54,047 bases of DNA from Synergistaceae bacterium UBA1037 (GCA_002316795.1 DCEE01000007.1:38774-92820), one strand, 5' to 3'; positions 23,326-32,582 are shown, counted from the first letter of the stretch. The notes: a model not told the origin generated them from the sequence alone. Program-made: numbers and translations.

Positions 23326-24399
23326 ATGAAAAAGATATCCGGTACGATTTTGATCGCATCCATGGCACTTGCTCTCATGACCCTTCCCCTTTCGGCACAG
23401 ACATCCGTACCTGCGGCCGGCACGACACAGCCCGCAGCTCCGGTCCAGCAAAAGACCGAAACACCGTCGGTCCAGACGGACCCGGCACAGAAAACAGCGG
23501 CCCAGCCTGCAGAGAGCATTCCCCAGGTAAGGCCCCTGAAACCATCTCCGATGGAAGTGGGGGAACCCGAGACAGAAGAATCACTTCTGGTCTCTGCCGA
23601 GTGGCTGAAGAAAAATAAGGGGCAGGTCATCCTTGTGGATGCAAGACCGGAAAGCCTTTATACGGGAGGACACATACCAGGTGCGGTCAACGCGAGCTGG
23701 ACATATTTTGCAAACATGAACGCTCCGACCGGCACAAAAAAATGGGGAACGATATGGCAGCCTGCGACAATGGCAAAGAGGATCGGAGCCCTGGGAATAA
23801 ACGGCAAGAAACCGGTCGTTGTATACGATGACGCAGGAGGCTGGGGGCAGAGCGGCTGGACCCTATGGATACTCAGGATGAGCGGCATCAAGAACGCAAA
23901 GATACTTGAGGGTGGCTTAACCGCCTGGAAGAAAACAGGAGGCGCAATCTCCAGATCTGTCCATAAAAACAAGGCTGTATCATTTTCGATCAAACAATTC
24001 AAGGAACATTATCTTGTAGACACAGACTGGATAAACAACAATATGGGCAAGAGCGGGTTAGTCCTGCTTGATGTCCGGACACCCGCAGAGTATCAGGGTA
24101 AAATAAGGCCTTTCCAGGAGAAGAGAGCGGGACACCTTCCGGGAGCAGCCAACATAGAGATGCAGAATTTTGTGAACGGTGATTATCATTTCAAGGAAGC
24201 CGAAGAGATCGTTGAGCTCCTTCAGAAACACGGCATAACGCCTGATAACGAGATAGTAGTCTATGACACGGCCGGAGTAAGGGCATCCTTTGTGACGATG
24301 GCTCTCCGCTATGCCGGATTCCACAAATCACAGTGCTATGACGAAGGTTTCCAGGCATGGGCAGGCAACGCGGAACTTCCGCTCGAGAGGGCAGAGTGA
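23326..24399 (+). CDS. Secreted tandem-rhodanese protein lacking the catalytic cysteine
   Basis: A 357-aa exported protein. A signal peptide (MKKISGTILIASMALALMTL, cleavage likely after PLSA) is followed by a Pro/Ala/Thr/Gln-rich linker to about residue 65, then two rhodanese domains: VILVDARPESLYTGGHIPGA and VLLDVRTPAEYQG. The active loops read YDDAGGWGQSG and YDTAGVRAS, so Asp (Asp314 in the second) stands where sulfurtransferases have Cys. The only Cys in the whole protein lies outside both loops. It is therefore unlikely to be a thiosulfate or mercaptopyruvate sulfurtransferase; a binding or structural role in the periplasm is possible. AAGGA 8 bases upstream sets ATG 23326. Confidence 0.88.
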   Translation: MKKISGTILIASMALALMTLPLSAQTSVPAAGTTQPAAPVQQKTETPSVQTDPAQKTAAQPAESIPQVRPLKPSPMEVGEPETEESLLVSAEWLKKNKGQVILVDARPESLYTGGHIPGAVNASWTYFANMNAPTGTKKWGTIWQPATMAKRIGALGINGKKPVVVYDDAGGWGQSGWTLWILRMSGIKNAKILEGGLTAWKKTGGAISRSVHKNKAVSFSIKQFKEHYLVDTDWINNNMGKSGLVLLDVRTPAEYQGKIRPFQEKRAGHLPGAANIEMQNFVNGDYHFKEAEEIVELLQKHGITPDNEIVVYDTAGVRASFVTMALRYAGFHKSQCYDEGFQAWAGNAELPLERAE

Positions 24400-24439
24400 T
24401 CTGCCTCTATTAGGCCATTTTTTTGGTCATGCTGTGAAA

Positions 24440-24482
24440 AATGCGCCCCCGGAATGGATCCCGGAGGCGCATTAAATTTTTT
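24440..24482. terminator. Bidirectional terminator hairpin
   Basis: AATGCGCCCCCGG pairs with CCGGAGGCGCATT (12 of 13 bases) around a short loop, with an A run before and a T run after. It sits between convergent genes and suits both. Confidence 0.85.
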
Positions 24483-24495
24483 CTGAATTGCGGGA

Positions 24496-25482
24496 TCAAT
24501 ATCTGGTGAGGATATCCTTTAGCTTTTCCTCGTCGATGTTCCCCCCCGAAATTACTATCCCCGTCTTTCTTCCTTTAGGGTCGATCTTTCCTGCGAGAAG
24601 GGCCGCGACTCCCACTGCGCCTGCACCCTCAACTATCTGATGGTGTTCTCTGTGCAGGAATGCAATGGCTTTTGCAATGTCTTCCTCTGTTATCTCAAGG
24701 ATGCCGGCCACGCGTTTTTTCGCAAGGGAGAGCAGGCTTTGAGGTATGTAGCCTGCAAGCCCGTCAGCCAGGGTCTCAAGGTATTCCACTTCTTTTACGA
24801 TGCCGTCGGCCCATGAGACCACCCATGGATTTGAGGCGACTGACTGAACACCCCATATCTCGACGTCCGGGTTCAGCCCTTTTGCGGCTATCGCTATCCC
24901 ATTCATCAGTCCGCCCCCGCCCGCCGGTATGATAAGAAGTCCGATGTCGGGCTCATCTGTGAACATTTCAAATCCCGCGGTGCCCTGTCCGGAGATCACC
25001 GTCGCATCCTCAAAAGAGGAGACATAGGTCATTCCCGTTCTATCAGCCTGTTCGTGCGCGGAATGCTCTGCAAAATCATAATCCCCGCTGGTCACCACAA
25101 GTTCGACGTACTCGCCGCCCCTTCTCTTTATCGCGGACTTTTTTGTTTCCGGGCATACGTTAGGGACGAAGATCTGTGTCCTGATCCCGAGTTCTTTAGC
25201 TGCAAGCGCGACTCCCTGTCCGTGGTTCCCACTGGAACATGTCACGACGCCTTTAGCCCGTTCTTCAGGAGTAAGGGAATTCATCTTATAGAGGGCGCCT
25301 CTCAATTTGAAAGAGCCGCAGAGCTGCTGGTTTTCCCATTTGATGTAAACAGGCGCGCCGCATATCTCGCTCAGCGGGAATGAATATTCTGTGGGAGTGT
25401 GCCTGACGCGGTTTTTCAGGAAACGGTATGCCTTGACAACATCAGTAATGCCCGGATCGATCGGTAGTATGTTCAATATCAA
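24496..25482 (-). CDS. Threonine ammonia-lyase type PLP enzyme (no ACT domain), copy 1
   Basis: A 328-aa fold-type II PLP enzyme of the threonine/serine dehydratase group, expected to deaminate L-threonine or L-serine to a 2-oxo acid and ammonia. The Schiff-base lysine is in GSFKLRGALYKM, the cofactor loop is TCSSGNHGQGVALAAK, and the glycine loop is IPAGGGGLMNG. There is no C-terminal ACT domain, so it is the short, catabolic (TdcB-like) form and not feedback-controlled by isoleucine. The start is TTG 25482, with AGGAGG 8 bases before it; an ATG-started extension to 25617 has no such site and no family match. A paralogue lies at 27913. Confidence 0.85.
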   Translation of the reverse strand: MILNILPIDPGITDVVKAYRFLKNRVRHTPTEYSFPLSEICGAPVYIKWENQQLCGSFKLRGALYKMNSLTPEERAKGVVTCSSGNHGQGVALAAKELGIRTQIFVPNVCPETKKSAIKRRGGEYVELVVTSGDYDFAEHSAHEQADRTGMTYVSSFEDATVISGQGTAGFEMFTDEPDIGLLIIPAGGGGLMNGIAIAAKGLNPDVEIWGVQSVASNPWVVSWADGIVKEVEYLETLADGLAGYIPQSLLSLAKKRVAGILEITEEDIAKAIAFLHREHHQIVEGAGAVGVAALLAGKIDPKGRKTGIVISGGNIDEEKLKDILTRY

Positions 25483-25650
25483 GATCAAGTCCTCCTTCTG
25501 TCTTTGAGTCTTTACGTCACCAGACCTGTGCGGCATTAAGATATCTATCTTTTCTCTAACTGTGCCGGACAGGTCTCGTGACAAATTGACATCGATATCA
25601 CAGTAACTATAATCCAATGTATAAGACTTTAAAAGGGATGATCAGAGTAA

Positions 25651-26697
25651 ATGAAAATACTTTTTATTGGATTTGGAAATGTGGCAAAAGAGATGGCCAG
25701 GATATTCACCGAAAAAAACCTTTACCCTGCCCTAGATATCTCACCTGAAGTCATTGGCATTTTCACAGGCCGGCACGGAGGTCTGGAGAACAGTGAAGGC
25801 ATCGGCTTAAATACCGTACTTGCGGAACTAAGACAGAACAACAGGCTTGCCGCGGACGAGAGTGAACTCTCCCCGCTTACTCCTCTTGAGGCTGCCGAAA
25901 AACTTGATTATGATGTGCTGGTGGAGCTGTCCGCACTTTCGATCAGGGGAAGAGGCGAGCCGGCCGCCTCCCACATCAGGGCAGCGCTCAAAAGGGGAAA
26001 GTCTGTAGCTTCGGCAAACAAGGGCCCTGTGAGCTTCCGTTACGGGGAGTTAAGGGATCTTGCGGAGAAGAACGGAGCCCTCTACCTGTTCGAATCTGCC
26101 GTGATGGACGGGGCGCCTCTGTTCAGCTTCTGTCGCCGCTGCATGAAGGGTGCGACGGTAAGGGGTTTCTCAGGGATACTCAACGGGACCACCAACTTCA
26201 TACTTTCACACATGGAAGAGGGAGGTTCTCTGGAAGAGGGCATAAAAACAGCACAGGAAGCAGGCATAGCGGAGGCAGACCCTTCGATGGACGTTGACGG
26301 ATGGGATCCTGCCGCAAAGGCCGCGGCCCTGGCAAATGTCCTGATGGGCTCTGATATCACCCCCCTGGATGTTGAGAGGGAAGGGATCAGGTCCGTCACG
26401 CCTGAAATGGCTCAGGACGCGGTCAGTAGAGGCATGAGGCTCAAACTTATCTGCAGGGGCAGCAGAGAGGGGAATACCGTCCGCACCTCTGTAAGAGTAG
26501 AGGAGGTAAGCAGGGACGACATATTTTGCCTCATATCCCATTACGGCTCCGCTGTACGGATAGAATCGGACCTGATGCATCCAAACACGATAGTGCAGGA
26601 GTGTCCTGACCTTCTGGATACGGCATATGGTGTGATAGAGGACCTTATAACAATAAGGGATCACATTAAAAGTCGTAACGATCGACGGCTGGAATAG
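25651..26697 (+). CDS. Homoserine-dehydrogenase-family oxidoreductase
   Basis: A 348-aa NAD(P)-dependent oxidoreductase. The Rossmann start MKILFIGFGNVAKEMA is followed by the homoserine dehydrogenase marks SVASANKGPVSF, GILNGTTNFILS, and the substrate motif AGIAEADPSMDVDGWDPAAK. There is no C-terminal ACT domain. Homoserine dehydrogenase interconverts aspartate semialdehyde and homoserine for threonine and methionine synthesis, or runs in reverse during catabolism. No kinase, homoserine kinase or threonine synthase is next to it; its neighbours are dehydratases and a racemase. It is divergent from the preceding dehydratase gene, and its ribosome binding site (AAAGGG) is weak. Confidence 0.85.
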   Translation: MKILFIGFGNVAKEMARIFTEKNLYPALDISPEVIGIFTGRHGGLENSEGIGLNTVLAELRQNNRLAADESELSPLTPLEAAEKLDYDVLVELSALSIRGRGEPAASHIRAALKRGKSVASANKGPVSFRYGELRDLAEKNGALYLFESAVMDGAPLFSFCRRCMKGATVRGFSGILNGTTNFILSHMEEGGSLEEGIKTAQEAGIAEADPSMDVDGWDPAAKAAALANVLMGSDITPLDVEREGIRSVTPEMAQDAVSRGMRLKLICRGSREGNTVRTSVRVEEVSRDDIFCLISHYGSAVRIESDLMHPNTIVQECPDLLDTAYGVIEDLITIRDHIKSRNDRRLE

Positions 26698-26781
26698 CTG
26701 ATCTCATATACGCAGGCCCTGCATTTCCCGGCTAGACCTTTGTATATATTTTACTTGTCTAATGTGCTGACGTATCAGGCT

Positions 26782-26790
26782 TGATATAAT
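26782..26790 (+). promoter_or_regulatory. Extended -10 promoter for the racemase operon
   Basis: TGATATAAT is a perfect -10 (TATAAT, 26785-26790) with the TGn extension. It lies 37 bases before the racemase ATG; the -35 is poor. Confidence 0.55.
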
Positions 26791-26827
26791 ATGAATATTT
26801 GGATCATACCGAGAAGGAGTGATTGAA

Positions 26828-27904
26828 ATGTCATACCCGTTACTCAGAGTTCATCTTGATGTCATGGAGTGCAACATAAACAGGATCGTATCAAAGTGCG
26901 CCGAACACGGGATATCCGTCTGGGCTGTCACCAAAGGCCTCTCATGCCCCCTGGAGCTCGCCAGGCGGCTTTCGGGAACAAAGATAACCGCATTGGCAGA
27001 CAGCAGAATAATGAATATAAGCAGAATGAAGAAGGATGGCATCAAAGCTCCTTTTGCCCTGATAAGGATACCCATGCGGTCAGAGATCGAAGATGTTATA
27101 GCGCTCGCCGACTATTCCCTTGTCTCAGATATGGGAACTCTTGAACTGATGTCTAAGGAATGCGAATCAAAAAGGAAGGAACATTCCGTCCTCATTATGG
27201 CAGACATGGGAGATCTAAGGGAGGGGTTTTGGCCGGATGAAGCCGAAGCTATAGCGGCGGGTCTGAAAAAGTTGAGCCCAGCGCTCAAAATTGCCGGAAT
27301 AGGAGTGAATTACGGCTGTGCCAGCGGAGTCCTTCCGTCGAAGGAAAGCATGGCGAGATTCCTCTCCTTTGGCGAAAAGATCGAATCCGAGCTTGGAAGG
27401 AAGCTCGAAATATTTTCCGGAGGTGCGACTACACGATCACTTATAGCGATCGACGGAGGACTGTTCCCGAAGAGGATAAACAACCTGAGAATAGGTGAAG
27501 GATACCTTCTTGGATCGGACAAATCCTCGGGGGTGATAGTTCCATGGCTTAGGCAGGATACCATGGAACTCGAAGCGGAACTGGTCGAAGTCCGCCGGAA
27601 ACCCACAAAGCCCATAGGCGAAATAGGCAGGGATGCATTTGGAAACGTACCCCATTTTGAGGACAGGGGGAACAGGTTCCGCGGGATACTTGCAATAGGG
27701 AGGCAGGACGTAAACATCGGAGGACTCACTCCGCTTGATGACGGTGTCGAGATAATCACTGCTTCGAGCGACCACCTCCTTGTAGACATCGAGGACTGCC
27801 AGAAGAGGCACAAAGTCGGGGATATACTCCGGTTCAGCCTCGACTATCCTGCTATGCTCTCTTCGTCGACATCTCCTTATGTGACAAAAATATATGAAGG
27901 GTAG
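26828..27904 (+). CDS. PLP-dependent amino-acid racemase, ornithine racemase (Orr) type
   Basis: A 358-aa fold-type III PLP enzyme of the alanine-racemase-like group nearest to ornithine racemase of amino-acid-fermenting clostridia. The PLP lysine lies in WAVTKGL; other family marks are TALADSRIMNISRMK, LIMADMGDLREG, GIGVNYGCASG, FSGGATTRS, LRIGEGYLLG and GEIGRDAFGNVPHFED. It should interconvert L- and D-forms of an amino acid; ornithine is a guess from family, lysine or others are possible. ATG 26828 has AAGGAG 8 bases upstream; the annotated-looking GTG 26819 overlaps that site. The dehydratase gene follows after 8 bases. Confidence 0.85.
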   Translation: MSYPLLRVHLDVMECNINRIVSKCAEHGISVWAVTKGLSCPLELARRLSGTKITALADSRIMNISRMKKDGIKAPFALIRIPMRSEIEDVIALADYSLVSDMGTLELMSKECESKRKEHSVLIMADMGDLREGFWPDEAEAIAAGLKKLSPALKIAGIGVNYGCASGVLPSKESMARFLSFGEKIESELGRKLEIFSGGATTRSLIAIDGGLFPKRINNLRIGEGYLLGSDKSSGVIVPWLRQDTMELEAELVEVRRKPTKPIGEIGRDAFGNVPHFEDRGNRFRGILAIGRQDVNIGGLTPLDDGVEIITASSDHLLVDIEDCQKRHKVGDILRFSLDYPAMLSSSTSPYVTKIYEG

Positions 27905-27912
27905 TGCTCTGT

Positions 27913-28887
27913 ATGGCATATGAAGTTACGATAACAGATATCCTCCTTGCCGCAAGGTTCCTAAAAAACAGGACCAGACAAACGCCGCTTGAATACTCTC
28001 CGGCACTGAGCAAAGTTGCCGGCGGAAAGGTCTGGCTCAAGCTGGAGAACCAGCAGATCGCAGGATCTTTCAAACCGAGGGGCGCTTTCAACAGGATGTT
28101 TGCCATGACCCAGGAAGAGAGAGATAAGGGGGTCATAACCTGTTCAAGCGGGAACCATGCGCAGGGGATAGCAATGGCTGCGAGGGACCTTAAGGTAAAA
28201 GCAGTCATATGCGTTCCAGGCCAGTGCCCCCAGGTAAAGCGGGAATCCATACTTGAGAAGGGCGGCGAATATGTAGAACTCCGCATTATTGGCACATACT
28301 ATGACGAGGCGGAGATAGAGAGCATGAAGATGGCCGAAAGAGAAAACCTGGTCTTTATCTCAGCGTTTGACGATCCCTATGTATCTGCAGGACAGGGGAC
28401 GGTCGGACTGGAAATGATCCGGGATGAACCGGAGCTAGACGTCATACTCTGTCAGATAAGCGGAGCCGGACTGATACGCGGAGTCGCAACGGCTGCCAAG
28501 GCGCTGAGGCCCGGGATCAAAGTCTGGGGTGTTCATGCCAAGGCGAACCCCGCATGGCCTGAAGCTGTCAAAAGGGGCAGGGTAGAGCTTACGGACGAAG
28601 AGGTCAGCCTCGCTGACGCACTGGGCGGCGGAGCATGTCAGAACCATCTGGCTTTTGTCCTCAGTGAACTGGAGGGGCTCATAGCTGTCTCAGAAGAGGA
28701 TATAGCCAGGGGGATCCGCTTTATGTTCGAAAAGCACCATCAGCTCGTCGAGGGGGCGGGCGCCATTGCGGTCGCGGCTGCACTTGCCGGAAGCGTCGAC
28801 CTTAAGGACAAAAGGGTCGGAATAGTTGTCTCCGGAGGCAATATCGGAGAGGAAAAATTTCTGTCCGCTATGAATTGCGGAAGATAG
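27913..28887 (+). CDS. Threonine/serine dehydratase-type PLP enzyme, copy 2
   Basis: A 324-aa fold-type II PLP enzyme, paralogous to the one at 24496-25482. Schiff-base lysine in GSFKPRGAFNRM, cofactor loop TCSSGNHAQGIAMAAR, and no ACT domain. The glycine loop reads QISGAGLIRG where the paralogue and most threonine dehydratases have PAGGGGL, so the phosphate-binding surface differs and the substrate may not be threonine. It lies between the racemase and a cyclodeaminase-family gene in one operon, hinting at dehydration or deamination of a less common amino acid. GTG 27904 is a possible alternative start. Confidence 0.83.
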   Translation: MAYEVTITDILLAARFLKNRTRQTPLEYSPALSKVAGGKVWLKLENQQIAGSFKPRGAFNRMFAMTQEERDKGVITCSSGNHAQGIAMAARDLKVKAVICVPGQCPQVKRESILEKGGEYVELRIIGTYYDEAEIESMKMAERENLVFISAFDDPYVSAGQGTVGLEMIRDEPELDVILCQISGAGLIRGVATAAKALRPGIKVWGVHAKANPAWPEAVKRGRVELTDEEVSLADALGGGACQNHLAFVLSELEGLIAVSEEDIARGIRFMFEKHHQLVEGAGAIAVAAALAGSVDLKDKRVGIVVSGGNIGEEKFLSAMNCGR

Positions 28888-28896
28888 GAGACACCT

Positions 28897-29898
28897 ATGT
28901 ACAGGCTCAGGATATTGGATGCGGCGCAATTTATATCCCTGGTCACAATGGATGACGTGATACCCGGAGTAAAAGAGGCCTACAGCCTCTTCTCGTCAGG
29001 GAAGGCAGGACTTTTCCCGATAATCACACATGAATTTGATCCGGGCAGGACGGATATGGACATCAAATCGGCATACATGGAGGGATCCGGGATATATGGG
29101 CTAAAGATACTGGGATGGAACAGGGACAATCCGTCCCAGCTCGGAGTGCCGGCACTTGCAGGGCTGATAGTTGTCATGGATATCGAACGTCAGCAGCCTG
29201 TCGGGATACTTGAGGGCACCCCGGTGACATTTTTGAGGACTGGGGCGGCAGGGGCGATCGGGGCGGAAACTCTTGCCAGGCCTGAGTCGGAAGATGCTGT
29301 TGTGGTTGGTTCAGGAGCTCAGGGAAGGGCTCAGTTGATGGGGCTTTCAAAGGTAATGCCGAAACTGAAAAAGGTCGGCCTTTTTGACGTCCTCGACTCC
29401 TCTGCTGAAAAGATGGCAGAAGAGGTCAGATCGCAATACCCGGGGATCAAAATAACTGCATTCCCCTTTGCATCACTGGAGGATCATGTGAGAAATGCAG
29501 ACATTATTGTAACATGCACGCCGTCTAAAAAAAGTTTCATCAAAAAGGACTGGCTAAGAAAGGGTTCTCACATTAACACCATCGGAGCGGACATGCCGGG
29601 GAAACAGGAAATCGATCCGTGGATAACGGCAAATGTCAGGGTCTTTGGTGACTCAAGGCACCAGGCCGCCCAAAAGGGGGAGTGCCAGCACGCTGTTTCG
29701 GCCGGGCTGATCAAACCGGATGACATAACAGAGATAGGAGAAGTCCTCAACGGGACTAAGCCCGGAAGGATGTCCCCGGATGAGATAACGATGTTTGACG
29801 CAACAGGAATGGCGCTTCAGGATCTTATCGCTGCAAAGGCCGCGCTTGAAAGGGCGGAGGCTCAAAATATCGGCACGGTCGTGGAGATGGAACAGTAA
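28897..29898 (+). CDS. Ornithine cyclodeaminase / mu-crystallin family protein
   Basis: A 333-aa NAD(P)-dependent enzyme of the OCD/mu-crystallin family. It shows LRTGAAGAIGAETLARPE, the nucleotide-binding VVVGSGAQGRAQLMGL, IIVTCTPSKKSF, HINTIGADMPGKQE and the closing TMFDATGMALQDL. Members turn ornithine into proline, reduce imines to amino acids, or act as alanine dehydrogenases, so the exact reaction is open. GGAG precedes the ATG, 9 bases after the dehydratase stop. Next to an Orr-type racemase, an ornithine or related diamino-acid substrate is plausible. Confidence 0.87.
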   Translation: MYRLRILDAAQFISLVTMDDVIPGVKEAYSLFSSGKAGLFPIITHEFDPGRTDMDIKSAYMEGSGIYGLKILGWNRDNPSQLGVPALAGLIVVMDIERQQPVGILEGTPVTFLRTGAAGAIGAETLARPESEDAVVVGSGAQGRAQLMGLSKVMPKLKKVGLFDVLDSSAEKMAEEVRSQYPGIKITAFPFASLEDHVRNADIIVTCTPSKKSFIKKDWLRKGSHINTIGADMPGKQEIDPWITANVRVFGDSRHQAAQKGECQHAVSAGLIKPDDITEIGEVLNGTKPGRMSPDEITMFDATGMALQDLIAAKAALERAEAQNIGTVVEMEQ

Positions 29899-29974
29899 CT
29901 GCCGGCGAAGCAATACAACAAAAACGCTTTGAGAAGAGGCAAAACAAAAAAAGACAGCGAGGTAGATCCACAAA

Positions 29975-30880
29975 ATGAATAAATACTGGCACGGAGTTGC
30001 CATGACGCTTATCGCTGCAGTATGCTGGGGCATAATGAGCCCGATCGCAAAGGTCCTTGCAGGTGCAGGAATAAGTCTTATGTCTGTTATGGCGTTTCGT
30101 GCCCTTTTTGTTGTAATTATAATGGGGCCATATCTCTGTTACACTAAAGGCCGGGAAGTATTCAGACCTGACAGTAACATGCTCTCTTTCTACTTCCTCT
30201 CAGGATTGCTTTCCGTGGTCTTTTCCGGAGGGGGATTCCTGATGTCCTTAAAATACCTCTCCGTGGCTGAAGCACTTATCATTCACTACACATTTCCTCT
30301 GGTGACACTCCTTGGCTCGTTATGGATAACACGTGAGAGGCCGACCACTCTCCAGGTGATCTCAGGCTTTCTAATAATCGCCGGTGTATATTTGGGTATG
30401 GTAGGAGGAGAAAAGACCTTTTCGGGAATATCCGTCCCAGGTTTGATGTGGGCCCTTCTTGCAATAGTGGGCATCTCAGGACAGGCACTTGTCGCACGAA
30501 GAGTATGCAAAGGACAAAAGACAGACCAGATGACACTGCTCTTTTTCGCACATCTACTTGGCGGCATCGTTCTTGCCGTCGGCAAAAGCGCTCTTGTCGG
30601 ATGGGACGACATTAACAATTTTACGCCGCCTCTTTTCGCACTTATGGCATTCCAGGCCTTTTGCGGCAGCCTTCTTGCATACGGGCTCTTCTATACTGCG
30701 CTGAAGTATGTGCCGGCTGCGACTGTCAGCCTTCTGTGCACGCTTGAGATAGTCGTTGCAGTAGGCCTGACGTCCCTGCTGTTGGGGCAGTCGCCTTCTA
30801 CGCAGGAAGTGATGGGCTGCGGAATTATAATTATTGCAATTGTCTGCGCTACTGTCAGAACTTGTAAAAATATATGTTGA
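29975..30880 (+). CDS. EamA/DMT-family transporter
   Basis: A 301-aa membrane protein with about ten hydrophobic helices in two EamA repeats (roughly 10-140 and 150-295), the drug/metabolite transporter fold. Family hints are AVCWGIMSPIAKVLAG at the start and YVPAATVSLLCTLEIVVA in the second repeat. It probably moves an amino acid or a metabolite, possibly exporting an end product of the adjacent enzymes. The direction and substrate cannot be read from sequence. The ribosome binding site (GAGGT) is a little far from the ATG. Confidence 0.88.
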   Translation: MNKYWHGVAMTLIAAVCWGIMSPIAKVLAGAGISLMSVMAFRALFVVIIMGPYLCYTKGREVFRPDSNMLSFYFLSGLLSVVFSGGGFLMSLKYLSVAEALIIHYTFPLVTLLGSLWITRERPTTLQVISGFLIIAGVYLGMVGGEKTFSGISVPGLMWALLAIVGISGQALVARRVCKGQKTDQMTLLFFAHLLGGIVLAVGKSALVGWDDINNFTPPLFALMAFQAFCGSLLAYGLFYTALKYVPAATVSLLCTLEIVVAVGLTSLLLGQSPSTQEVMGCGIIIIAIVCATVRTCKNIC

Positions 30881-30995
30881 TCGATTTTAACTAATATTTA
30901 TCCCCCTTCTTCGACAATTAGGTGTAAAATCAAGTCGAATTTTTAAAAACGCATTATTTTATTCTTTGCGATATCAAATTGAGGGGGAGATCTTA

Positions 30996-32408
30996 TTGTC
31001 ATTGGAAACAAAACAAAGAGACGCTTTCAGTTCAACTCTGGCTGCATTGATGGTATCCCTTGGTTCTGCCGTCGGCCTGGGAAATATCTGGAAATTCCCG
31101 TACATGACAGGCACGGGCGGAGGCGGGGCTTTTCTTGTCCTTTACCTCTTTTTTGTCTTTATGGTCGCAGTCCCGATTATGATAAGCGAGTTTGTCATAG
31201 GCCGCAGATCAAGGATGAATCCTGTCGGTGCCTTCAGAAAACTGGATAATGATCCAAGGTCGCCCTGGTCGGGTATCGGCTTTATGGGAGCCCTTGCCGC
31301 ATACCTGATAATGTTCTTCTACAGCTGTGTGGCGGGATGGGTATACTATTACACATTTAAGGCGGCAACAGGAGCCTTCGCAGGCATTACGGCCGAGAAG
31401 GCCGGGGCTATGTTCGGCAGCGCCATCGGTGCAGGCACGGCGGGCGGCAGCTTCTTCTCGGCAGCGGTACTCTCACCGATATTCTGGCAGGTCCTTGTCC
31501 TTTGTGTCATAGGCGCAATTATTTCCCTTGGTGTCTCGAGCGGCATAGAGAAGGCTATCAGGATAATGATGCCTGTACTTTTCATACTTCTCATAATTTG
31601 TGCGATCAGGGCCCTGACCCTGCCCGGAGCTTCAGAAGGTCTCCGTTTTCTTTTCCATGTGGATTTCTCTCAGATCACTCCTTCGGTCACGCTTGCGGCA
31701 ATGGGGCTTGCCTTCTTTAAACTCTCTCTGGGAATGGGGACGATGATAACATACGGATCCTATTTTACTGCCGATTCGGATCTCTCAACAGCTCCTCTCA
31801 AGATAGCCATCGCTGATATCTGTGTTTCGATGCTTGCGGGACTTGCCATATTCCCAACGGTATTCTCCTTCGGAGTCGAACCTGGGGCAGGGCCGGGTCT
31901 GCTCTTTATCACCATCCCACTGGTTTTCTCGCAGATGCCCTTGGGACAGGTGCTGCTTTTCGCATTTTTCCTGCTTACATCATTCGCAGCCAATGGTGCG
32001 ATGCTCTCACTGGTAGAAGTTCCTACGGTCTGGATGTCGGAAGAATTCAACATGCCCCGTAAAAAGGCCGCGATCCTCAACTGCGCCATAATTGCCGTGG
32101 TAGGGGTCCTTGCGGCGGGATCTGCAGACAGCTCGAGCTTCTTCGGGGGCATCAAGGTCATGGGAAGGGGATTCTTCGACCTCTTCGACTTCATATCATC
32201 CAACATTTGTCTGCCGTTGGGAGGGCTCTTCATTGCTCTCTATGCGGGATACAAAATGAAGGAAAAGGATCTCAGGGATGAACTGACCAACCACGGGAAG
32301 CTGAACAACGAGGGCAAGGTGATACTGATCAGATTCCTTCTTCGGTACGTGACTCCCCTTCTGGTGCTGATAATATTCCTAAACTCTGTAGGAGTGCTGA
32401 AATTCTGA
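30996..32408 (+). CDS. Sodium-dependent amino-acid transporter, NSS (SNF) family
   Basis: A 470-aa Na+ symporter of the neurotransmitter:sodium symporter family, which imports amino acids such as tyrosine, tryptophan, leucine or alanine. The first helix holds the sodium-binding signature VSLGSAVGLGNIWKFPYMTG, and about eleven helices follow. TTG 30996 was chosen because GGGGGAG lies 6 bases upstream and the protein then begins SLETKQRDAFSSTL, typical for the family; the longer frame from 30966 adds unrelated residues. It ends the amino-acid region and is followed by a strong terminator. Confidence 0.92.
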   Translation: MSLETKQRDAFSSTLAALMVSLGSAVGLGNIWKFPYMTGTGGGGAFLVLYLFFVFMVAVPIMISEFVIGRRSRMNPVGAFRKLDNDPRSPWSGIGFMGALAAYLIMFFYSCVAGWVYYYTFKAATGAFAGITAEKAGAMFGSAIGAGTAGGSFFSAAVLSPIFWQVLVLCVIGAIISLGVSSGIEKAIRIMMPVLFILLIICAIRALTLPGASEGLRFLFHVDFSQITPSVTLAAMGLAFFKLSLGMGTMITYGSYFTADSDLSTAPLKIAIADICVSMLAGLAIFPTVFSFGVEPGAGPGLLFITIPLVFSQMPLGQVLLFAFFLLTSFAANGAMLSLVEVPTVWMSEEFNMPRKKAAILNCAIIAVVGVLAAGSADSSSFFGGIKVMGRGFFDLFDFISSNICLPLGGLFIALYAGYKMKEKDLRDELTNHGKLNNEGKVILIRFLLRYVTPLLVLIIFLNSVGVLKF

Positions 32409-32443
32409 CATTAGCCCGATAATATATTTATCGCTTGATATGG

Positions 32444-32484
32444 AGACAGGCGCATGCCCAGGGGCATGCGCCTGTCTGTTTTCT
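32444..32484 (+). terminator. Rho-independent terminator after the NSS transporter
   Basis: A 16-bp perfect stem (32444-32459 with 32462-32477) around a minimal loop, followed by GTTTTCT. Strong terminator shape. Confidence 0.9.
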
Positions 32485-32582
32485 GCAGAAGCAACGGATA
32501 CGGTCCTGCAGGTCTGATTTTCAGTCCACTTGATCCAGGACATCAAATATCAGTTCAGATAAGAAATTTGTTTACAATTTAT

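Noticed and set aside
26828..29898. Calling the cassette a beta-hydroxyaspartate cycle
   Set aside because: The first protein carries ornithine-racemase-type motifs, not D-threonine-aldolase-type ones, and no aminotransferase or matching regulator is adjacent. Kept only as a family-level resemblance.
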